Below, one piece after another: positions 55,536 through 64,000 of a stretch of 64,000 nt of DNA (its first letter is position 1; each line of letters opens with the position of its first letter). Location of the stretch: NCBI GenBank assembly GCA_029582155.1, contig CM055895.1, forward strand, positions 13,476,770-13,540,769. Reading direction: 5' to 3'. The DNA is from Panopea generosa (taxonomy: Eukaryota; Mollusca; Bivalvia; Adapedonta; Hiatellidae). The translations under genes and the position numbers were made by a program. Below the pieces are notes generated by a model. The model did no database searches. It saw nothing but the letters and a program-made list of their open reading frames with translations, and was not told the DNA's origin.

Positions 55536-55879
55536 TTACAATTTAGCTGTTAATTACCCGGTAAATGACAGTTCACTTCACAGACTTTCATCAAATAGTA
55601 TGTATGTGCATATCAAGTTACGATTATAAAGATAAATGAAATATACTGTAAACAAATTCAATTTTAAGTAAATATAAAAATATTAAAAAAGTATAAAAAT
55701 CAATTCCGACTATCATACAGCAAATATTTACATAAAAAGTAAATCTGCACGAAGTTCAACTGTGCACAGCTCTGCAATGTCATTCTGCAGTTAATGATCA
55801 TTACAATGCTGGAATACCGTTCTAGGTATACGCCCGTAGTAGAACTCCGTGTATTCGTCCGGGATATATCCAGGGTAGT

Positions 55880-56100
55880 GAGTTCGAATCCCCACCCGGC
55901 GACAGTCTCCATTATCATTCGTCTCTCACTGCTGATTTACGTGGGGTAGTTATCAGTTACTTGCGGAGATGGGGGTGTGCTCGAGTACTGGTTAACCTTT
56001 CAGGATCCCAGGAAACAGTGATTATGTTAACTGATCGTCTGTAGCCCTCTATGGCATAAAAATGACGCTAAATATTCAATCAATCAATCAATCAGTCAAT
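55880..56100 (+). mobile_element. tRNA-derived SINE, family B (3' part)
   Basis: Preceded by 'gtgagttcgaatccccaccc' (good B box), then 'ttatcagttacttgcggaga', 'ggatcccaggaaacagtgat' and the tail 'aatattcaatcaatcaatca'. The A-box part is poorly preserved. Confidence 0.8.
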
Positions 56101-56900
56101 CGTCCGGGATACAACTCTATGCATACGTCTCCACTGGAAAGCTTGATATATGTCTGGAATAGAGCTATGTGCTTACGACTCCATTGGAAATCTGGATATA
56201 TGTCTGGAATAGAACTATATGCATACCTCTCCGCTGGAAATCTGGATATATGTCTGGAATAGAACTATATGAATACCTCTCCGCTGGAAATCTGGATATA
56301 TGTCTGGAATAGAACTATATGCATACCTCTCCGCTGGAAATCTGGATATATGTCTGGAATAGAACTATATGCATACCTCTCCGCTGGAAATCTGGATATA
56401 TGTCTGGAATAGAACTATATGCATACCTCTCCGCTGGAAATCTGGATATATGTCTGGAATAGAACTATATGAATACCTCTCCGCTGGAAATCTGGATATA
56501 TGTCTGGAATAGAACTATATGCATACCTCTCCGCTGGAAATCTGGATATATGTCTGGAATAGAACTATATGCATACCTCTCCGCTGGAAATCTGGATATA
56601 TGTCTGGAATAGAACTATATGAATACCTCTCCGCTGGAAATCTGGATATATGTCTGGAATAGAACTATATGCATACCTCTCCACTGGAAATCTGGATATA
56701 TGTCTGGAATAGAACTATATGCATACCTCTCCACTGGAAATCTGGATATATGTCTGGAATAGAACTATATGAATACCTCTCCACTGGAAATCTGGATATA
56801 TGTCTGGAATAGAACTATATGAATACCTCTCCACTGGAAATCTGGATATATGAATACCTCTCCACTAGAAATCTGGATATATGTCTGGAATAGAACTATG
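56100..56900 (+). repeat. 50-bp minisatellite (~16 copies)
   Basis: Units of 'aatagaactatatgcatacc' + 'tctccgctggaaatctggat' + 'atatgtctgg'. Variants are gcatac/gaatac and ccgctgg/ccactgg, the latter confined to the two ends. One unit near 56850 is shortened. It begins right at the SINE tail. Confidence 0.96.
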
Positions 56901-56929
56901 TGCTTACGTCCCCCATTCACTGGGGCTAA

Positions 56930-58830
56930 AAAGGTGACTTATATAAGATTTCAACAGATGAATGTATTTATGACCATGTGAGGACTTCTTTTCAAAAAAA
57001 ATAATCTTAAAGTGTTTGTGCACCCTTTTCAAAACAAACAAACTGGTCAACCTACCAGTTATTTCACATTTTTATGTTGAAACACACTCCTGCTATAAAT
57101 AATACTTTAAAAAAAAGTTGTAAAAACTTATATATGAAATATATTTTACCATGGAAATCAAAGACCTTATTTTTTATAGATAAATGAACAAAATTCACCT
57201 GTTAGTGAGACGTGTAGAAGTCTGTGTTCTGATGTGTTTGATGATCACTTTGTAACTGACCATTGTCCTATCCATTCATGATCGTGTTTTACATTGGTGG
57301 TGTGTGGCATCTGCATTTGTCTTTTGATCTTGATCAAATGGGGTTATTCGTTTTTGCTTAACATTCATTCAAATTGTTAATAAATGCAATACTTGATTAT
57401 GCAATATGACGGACATAAAATCGTAATTCGAGTATCCGTATAGCTCCATCAGCATCAGATATGGTGACCGAGCTATGTATGTCACAAACTTCTTGTGTTT
57501 TTTTTATATATGTTCTGCAATTCAAAACGATATAATATATTGTGCTATTATGAATCTTTATTATACAGTTATATAGTCGTGTATATCGTGATATTCTTTA
57601 TTATTTTGTACTTTATATTTATATGTTGGTGTTGGGTGTCAAATGTAACAGAAGAAGAAATGTGAGTCAAACTTGTACTCGAGCAAAAAAAAGCTCTGCT
57701 CATATCTACTGCACGAGCTGTCGGTCTCTTTTCACACAAAATGTAAATATGTAGCAATGTCTGACAGAAAAGCTGGATCGAGCGGGCATCAAACGGTAGC
57801 TCGAGATTTTTAGTTACAAGATTCCAAAACATTCACTATTCTTCAAGATGCTAAAATCTGAAAGTTACATAATAACGACACAAAAGAACACAGCAAAGAA
57901 TTAAATCTTATTTTAGTTCGAATAACAATTAACTTAGTAGAATGTGCCTGTGGCCAAAATTTATGTTTTCACAAAAACAGATTTAATAATGGCAGTATGG
58001 TTCTTCATGAGGCATATATATTTACTGGTTTAAAAACATATAGTTACATGTTGACATATCCATTATTTGACATTAAACTTGGTTATTATTGTTCATCCAA
58101 AATATGTGTATGTCTTTAAATGGTATATTAAGAGCTTTTATATTGAATAAAATTATATTCCATTCAAAATAAGACTTAATCTATATCATATTCACGTTTT
58201 ATACTTTCGTTTATTGTTTTTTTTTTAAAGAAAATTGAATGTTGTATGTCACTCTATTACTTTTTACCACACAGATTGTACGTGCGTGCTGGTGCTTTAT
58301 ACGCTTTTTGTCTACGGAAAATTTAGTAAAAATGAAAACATTTGTCCGCAGAGAGTTTAGTGAAATGAAAACTTTTGTTTGGTTGCGGACAAAAGTCACA
58401 TATTTCATTTTTATCTGTAGAACGTCAGCTCTGCCGTCAAAAGGCGTCAATTGAACAAAAAAACGCCGTCACATGCTGCCATGCGTGCCGGTCAGACTTT
58501 GACCTTTGCTTAATAACTGGAATAAATCTTGGTTGTGCGATTCTTTTCAAATTCAATAATCGGTAGTTTATATGTAGAGCTTGTTTGGGGTTGTATTTCA
58601 GCTCAACACGTTTACTTTGCACGAGTTACCCCCTCCCCCTTTTCATATTTAAAATTAAGTTCTCTTTGACGTCCGCTCAATAATTCGAACACTCATTACT
58701 ATTAGTTTTCATACACAAGGTTTGCTTATCACTTGATCATGCATGGGATTTTAACTAAAATGAGTTCTGACCCTTTTTAGCGCGACCTAAGGGGACAAGT
58801 GGAACATCAATGAAAGTCCGCTACCTCGAC
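56930..58830. other. Intergenic stretch, no gene seen
   Basis: AT-rich. Short open frames at 58211-58622 overlap on both strands and have no recognisable product. A small inverted pair ('cattttgtccgcagagag' type) lies around 58340-58395. Confidence 0.4.
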
Positions 58831-58839
58831 GGGGACTAT

Positions 58840-59260
58840 ATGGACTAAGCGGGATAACCCCATTTTTATTTTAAGCAGAATTATGGCCTGTGTAAAAGTG
58901 TTTTTTTTTTGGCAATCCCATTTCCCAAATATGTTTGCATCCCTGTAACTACTAGTCAAGCATTCGATTTAAACGTTTTCGAAAATGCTTATCTCAATTT
59001 ATTGCCATATCCGATTTCTATTTTCAGTACTTTGTTACAGAATTTGAAAATCGTGTGCACCTCTTGTTTAACAAGTTTGTTTTTCGATTACTACTAGTCA
59101 TACATCAATGTCACTTCTCATATGTTTTAATGCCATCAAAGGGACTAAAGGAGACACATGGGGTTCACTCCACCCCTCCCTTCCACACACGCACGCACAC
59201 ACATACACATCCCTTTCTCTGTCTGAATCGGTAACCCCATCCCGTTTTATTTCCAATTTT
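58840..59260 (+). repeat. Decayed interspersed repeat ('cagaattatggcc' family)
   Basis: 'taagcagaattatggcctgt', 'actactagtcatacatcaat' and 'gccatcaaagggactaaagg' are the same unit as at 15990-16540. It ends in a CA-rich patch near 59187. Confidence 0.5.
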
Positions 59261-60214
59261 GTTAAGGTTGAGACCAAATGCTGGTTCCATATCTTTATTA
59301 ATGTCTCTGGTATAGAACGGTATTCTGGTAATGCGGGTTCAGTACATCACTTTGGAATCTTAAAACTTATATGAACTGTTTTAAATGTATATATATTGAT
59401 AAATGTTGGCTTAGAAAACAGTAAAAGCATTATTTATGGGAAATATCTTGTACCATTGCATAAACATGCCCATGGTCCTATGCCACTTGCCCGAGTCTTC
59501 CCATTTTTGGTATTAAATACTCTATCCATTTCAACTCTTCTGCCGACACAAGTCACAAATTGCCTCATTAAAATAAATACAATGACCTAGCTTATTACAC
59601 CGGTATACATGAACTGTCAACCAACGTCATTATTAAGTTTGAGCATAGTCTATCTGTAATTTACAGTATTGTATATATTATTTCTTAATGGAAATATTAC
59701 ATAGTATTTCATAATTAATGCGTCATATAATTAATTCTATACTTGATACTGTAATGTTATTAATTACGTGATTTCATTTATCTTACTTATATTGTCAGTT
59801 CAAAAGTTACCACCATTGAGTTAATGACAGTTTATTAATTATTAATAACAAATATAATAAGTAATGGCAACATCAAGCCAGAATGCTTAAAAATGTGAAC
59901 AGATTAAAAACATACAAACACCTAAGACACATTTGGATAAAAAAATACCAAATAAAATTAAACAATATAATGACAAAAAGGCTATTGGTCCGACGAAGTA
60001 TATACAAATACAATACAGATACAAATATCTTTATTCAACAATTCTACATAACATGTTTTAATATAGCCTATACAAATATACAAGGCTTAGACTAAGACAT
60101 AATGAAATAGGGTCAAACATGACTATTGTAAACAAGAGACTAATTGCAGGACATGTGGATAACCTGAAACATTCTATCAAATATTCTTCAATGCAAACAA
60201 TACATGCACGAAAT
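59261..60214. other. Intergenic stretch, nothing recognised
   Basis: AT-rich. No coding or repeat call could be made. Confidence 0.4.
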
Positions 60215-60452
60215 TTGTTTGTATGTTTAGCGTCATTTATATGTCATCTCGTATGTTAGACTAGTTAACCTAAACACTATTTCCTTTGATTTTGGAACGT
60301 TAACCAGTACTCGAGCACACCCATCTTCGCAAGTAACTGATACCTTTTCCACTTGAATCAGTGGTGAGAGACGAAAGACTATGAAACGCAATGTCGTAAA
60401 TCAATCGTCACGGAGACCACGGTGATTCGAACTCACGACCCTTGGGGCCTAA
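60215..60452 (-). mobile_element. tRNA-derived SINE, family B
   Basis: The minus strand has the B box 'gtgagttcgaatcacc', body 'ggaaaaggtatcagttactt' + 'gcgaagatggg' and tail 'catataaatgacgctaaac'. The A-box half is truncated. Confidence 0.8.
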
Positions 60453-62399
60453 ATTCATAAATAATTTGAGTCTGAGAATCGGACGCGGACTCAAATTATT
60501 ACATTTTTGTAAAATCCAGTTAACACAAAACTATAGGTAATAAGTGCGTTTTTGTTAAATGCTCTTAAATAATTAAAAAAGATTGTTTCTACAATAAGAT
60601 ATAGTACATGTGATTTGCTTGTTTAGAGATGTTATGTGAATCTTACGATCCTCGTCCACGACTTCTAGTATGTTTAGTGTCTTTGAACAACGGAAAATGG
60701 GATTAAATTTGAAGACGTACATATAAATATAAAATAAATAGAGCTAATGTAAATAAGATGTTGCTGATGACCGAAACATGAAAGCACTATCAGGCCTATT
60801 ATACGTGTGCATGGAACAGCGGTAACAGCCAAGGAATTATATAGAAAAGGAAATGCAACTGACTGAGAGTTTTTGAACGCTCGCGTGTTCACGCAAAATC
60901 TCGCAATATCTCGTTTTCAATTATCTTCACTTCCATTCACCTCAGAAACACAAATCAAAATTCTTACATTCTCATCAAAACAATACGATTCCCAACAATG
61001 TGTGATTAAACTTGTTGAAGTGAATCTTATTGCAAAATTTGTATACTGCAGCTAAAATAACAACAAATAACAAGAAATTTCCTTCGAACCTCAATATTTT
61101 AATTTAAGATCCTTTTACATGATCGAACCTTGTTTAAACACCTAAGATTACATACATTTTACAGTTGGTGTTAAGAAATCAGTTGCCTGTGTGTTATGAA
61201 TGATTAATTTACCAAATAATGAATCCTTCATGTACTGTTTTATCAACATTTAGTCAGGAGATGCAAGTTTCCTATCCTTCTATACAAGTCCTTGTAATGC
61301 CGTATGAAATTCTAACTTGAAGATACATAATGCAACTAAATTACCCATTTATTGTCCGTAAAGTTTTACCTGATACTCGTGATTATTTCGTGAAAATCCG
61401 TAAAATAAGTTTCAGTGTACGGACGAAAATAGTGATACTACTGCTGATAAACCAATACAAATACATTATTGAATCGGCATCATATCGCACTGACGAATAA
61501 CTGCACGGAGACGGCGTTTAAACGCCCGGATAGATTGACGAAGATTAATGAGTGCCAGGTAAAACATTAAGGACAATATCACCGGTATATGACCTGCTCC
61601 AATATAAAATAGATAGCAGTATCATCAACTCATAGCGTGGAATATAACGGTTTGATGCTAATGCTAGTAAACATTAGCATGGTGTGTGCGCAACAGAATA
61701 GAATAGAGAATGATGAAACAGAAGTAAGTATAACCATCCTCTACATAACTACCTAACAATTAAAAACTAACAAATGCAACCTAACAACCATGTGTAAACA
61801 GTTTGTCGTGTTGATGTGTTTGTGGTATACACAGGAACACATAATAATACTATTGAAGTAATGGAACTAAAATGAACGACACAAGGCGTGTGCTCTAACT
61901 AAGATGTTTAATGCTCAGTATCAAAGTAGCAAGTGATACGCATGTAATTATAGAGGCAAATTATAAGAGTAGTTCTTATTCTAAGTAAAGGGAAGTAACT
62001 ACAACATAGAATATGCCAAAGAGTTATCATGAGTTATGAACACATGCATAGATAATACAACACGTGTAAATCATGTGGTAGCTAAGGCAATAGGCAATAC
62101 ATAGGATAGGTCACTGGCGATTATAGCTGGATTCAGGGCACAAGGACCACACAGTGTTCATATGTCACCTCGTGTGTGGGATGCAGCTAGGTCTTGGAAT
62201 CTTCAAGACTACAAGAATAAACACAGCACAGCCATCCACAGAGCAGACACCCATAGCAATCCACCTCCAACCTAACATGAACAAAGAAATAGAGCCGTTT
62301 CCCGCCCTAAACAGTATTTATTGACTTAAACTATATAATATACAGTCTATACTCGCCATCACACATATAGTTTATTACATGGCCTAACCTAATACACAT
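60453..62399. other. Intergenic stretch, no convincing gene
   Basis: A short open stretch 61679-61723 (MVCAQQNRIENDETE) ends at a good donor 'gtaagtat' and could be a first coding exon, but nothing else supports it. 'gatgctaatgctagtaaaca' + 'ttagcat' (61654-61680) can form a small hairpin over its ATG. Confidence 0.3.
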
Positions 62400-62546
62400 T
62401 GATACACCCACAGGGGTACGGTGCCTAGTAAATACGCCCTCAACCCCTTCGTAAAAAACTATTTAGTGTTGTTTTATTGCGTGGGCAAAGGGTGGGTGAG
62501 ATGTGAGGGTATATGCTAGGCGACATGCCCCTGTGGATACACCCGC
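62400..62546. mobile_element. Small MITE, ~147 bp
   Basis: The left arm 'gatacacccacaggggtacg' + 'gtgcctagtaaatacgccct' pairs with the right arm 'agggtatatgctaggcgaca' + 'tgcccctgtggatacacc'. Arms of ~40 bp, loop ~60 bp. Confidence 0.8.
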
Positions 62547-62652
62547 ACATGCATAACACTATTCTGACAACTCATTTGTTACTATGGTGGCATTGTTCTG
62601 TTAGCCTATTAGCTACATAGTTCTGCTGCCACAAGTCGACATGATAAACATT

Positions 62653-62850
62653 TCAGGGGCGGATCCATGATTTCAGTTTAGAGGGGGTGGGGGGGGGGGG
62701 GGGGGGGGGGGCTTGGGGCGCAACAAAATATGAACTGGCACACACGTTTTTTTCATTAGAAATAAAGTGAATTAATAAAACATGGGAGTTGTGGCGGGGG
62801 GGGGGGGGGCGGGGTGCGTACGCCGGTTTAAACAAAAGATCCGCCATTGA
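62653..62850 (+). mobile_element. hAT-like MITE, copy 3, with G runs
   Basis: The ends 'caggggcggatccatgattt' and 'aaaagatccgccattgat' bound an interior like that at 41637. Two long G runs (62682-62711 with one T, and 62799-62808) sit where the other copies have short G tracts. They are expansions or sequencing/assembly artefacts. Confidence 0.75.
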
Positions 62851-63477
62851 TTATGTCAACAAATGTGCACTCTTTCTTTTTCTTCTCTATATCAATTACA
62901 TGGTTCCAAAGTAAGTTTCTTTTTGTCATTGACTGCAGTTTCTACAAAGACAAGCCCAGATAGCCAATTACTGAATTGATTATTTGAAAATGATTTTTCT
63001 TTTAAAATAATGTCCGTCAAAACCAAGCAAAATTTGTCTAAAAACCGAAAAATCGTAAAAAAAAGCATTATCATGATTTTGTTATATGTTGCTGTAAGTA
63101 TTAAAACACAATACTCACTATTAGAAATCCACGAATCAGTAATGAGTAAAAACGCTACAATACTGCAGGTCTGGAACCCGCATACACGAGATGAGGTAGT
63201 ACAGATACACCACAAAACGAGCAGCGTTACATCTATGCTGGACCATCTAAAGTGACACGGCGCACCAAAGCCCAGGCTACATGTTGACAACTCTCCTTCA
63301 CGGTATCAGCTATCAGCCTCCTACATAACAAGATGCGGTTATCAGAAGAAGTACAGAATTTTTAGATCCTCTACCGACTACTACGAGTATAATTTAAAGC
63401 TCTCTCCCTCGGACAGTTTACTAGTCACAGTAGCTGATGCTCCCATTCTTGGTACCGTTCAAGAAAGGGTTAAACCC

Positions 63478-63668
63478 ACCCTGTTTTACACTGCAAGTAA
63501 GTCCACTCCTGTCACTTCCGGTGTGCCACAGGGCCCGGTTCTCATGCCACTACTCTTCCTGCATTACATCAATGATCTTTTGCATAAAGTTAATTCCACA
63601 TCTCGGTTGTTTGCTGACTGCAGCCTAATCTACCGGAAGTCCACAGACGACTCTGCCAAGCTACATAA
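63478..63668 (+). pseudogene. Non-LTR retrotransposon reverse transcriptase fragment
   Basis: From 63508 one frame reads VTSGVPQGPVLMPLLFLHYI, NDLLHKVNSTSRLFADCSLI, YRKSTDDSAKLHK. This is RT block 4 (SGVPQGxVLxPLLFLxYINDL) followed by the catalytic block, where the usual F/YADD reads FADC. One catalytic Asp is therefore lost. The fragment is a ~60-codon scrap; an ATG-led frame at 63437-63628 is out of phase with it. The jockey/CR1/I group is the likely source (inference). Confidence 0.85.
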
Positions 63669-63827
63669 GACCGGAATTTGCCTGGGTTAGTCGGAGAGTG
63701 GTCGGGTTTTATAATAGCCTTAAAATAAACTCTTCAAAATAAAGATTTAGCATCATGATGGAGGGTTTGTGTTTTGAACTGCAAAATGTTTTTAAATTTC
63801 TTTTAAATAAAAACTTTCATATTCCAG

Positions 63828-63872
63828 ACGATTCGGTCATCCATGTTCTTATCGACTTGATAAAAGATTCAC
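63828..63872 (+). CDS. Candidate exon of a third gene (45 nt)
   Basis: The acceptor 'aactttcatattccag' (AG 63826-63827) and the donor 'gtgagtatac' at 63873 are both strong. In the frame compatible with the next candidate exon it reads DSVIHVLIDLIKDS, entered with two nucleotides (AC) of a split codon and leaving one (C). The other two frames contain a stop, either inside it or at the next junction. The small size makes this tentative. Confidence 0.35.
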
Positions 63873-63974
63873 GTGAGTATACACAGTGTGGCACATATTT
63901 GTTTTTTAAACAACTTGTAAAGAATTAGCCGATTTGGGTACCTTCTAATTTCATTATTTTTTCCTGTACCGCAG

Positions 63975-64000
63975 TGAATAGTAAAACATGTTTTAAGGCT
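63975..64000 (+). CDS. Candidate exon of a third gene, runs off window
   Basis: The acceptor is 'ttattttttcctgtaccgcag' (AG 63973-63974). Joined to the preceding candidate exon in phase 1 it reads L-NSKTCFKA without a stop up to the window edge. Only 26 nt are visible, so the product is unknown. Confidence 0.3.

Noticed and set aside
63437-63628. 63-codon ATG-led frame as a gene
   Set aside because: It overlaps the reverse transcriptase fragment in a different phase. The RT frame has recognisable motifs and this one has none.

Overview
The window looks like AT-rich, repeat-laden nuclear DNA of an invertebrate, most likely a bivalve mollusc. The genes are split by GT-AG introns. Between them lie tRNA-derived SINEs, several kinds of MITE, hairpin-ended repeats with 'aaggtcaaggtcac' cores, a decayed mariner, a reverse transcriptase scrap and at least nine tandem arrays. 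The bivalve assignment is inferred from gene style and repeat types; no species can be named from the sequence alone.

Gene 1 (917-17206, + strand) is the 3' part of an SLC36/AVT-type amino acid transporter of the Aa_trans (AAAP) superfamily. Six exons join in one frame (1875 nt, 624 codons plus TAA). The first visible exon starts at the second membrane helix, so the N-terminus and first helix lie left of the window. Three tandem arrays are tied to this gene. A 27-bp coding array puts a mucin-like, N-glycosylation-rich stretch into an extracytosolic loop. A 30-bp array appears to have grown from the 5' splice site of exon 4. A ~39-bp array appears to have grown from the stop codon region. A 28-bp array and a ~1024-bp, 3.5-copy array lie in its introns.

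From 17.7 to 35.3 kb I see no convincing gene. The stretch holds MITEs (one each of piggyBac-like TTAA type, Tigger-like type and others), SINEs and hairpin-ended repeats.

Gene 2 (35353-55191, + strand) is predicted as a single-pass membrane protein of 731 aa from five exons: a signal-peptide mini-exon, a transmembrane exon, a basic/His/Pro-rich exon, a 28-nt microexon and a 457-codon terminal exon. The last four are well supported. The first is a phase-matched proposal. The cytoplasmic tail has paired tyrosine motifs, repeated proline-directed motifs and a C-terminal polyproline run, suggesting an SH2/SH3/EVH1-type scaffold or receptor; no family was recognised. Its introns carry a ~3.8-kb satellite of ~60-bp units, a 1-kb array of 25-bp units and a 0.8-kb array of 39-bp units. 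Two inverted copies of one element flank the last exon.

Downstream are a 50-bp minisatellite, more SINEs and MITEs, a broken non-LTR reverse transcriptase fragment (63.5-63.7 kb), and two short phase-compatible candidate exons at the right edge that may begin a third gene on the + strand. No CRISPR array, bacterial operon or rRNA was seen. All tRNA-like sequences look like SINE heads rather than functional tRNA genes.
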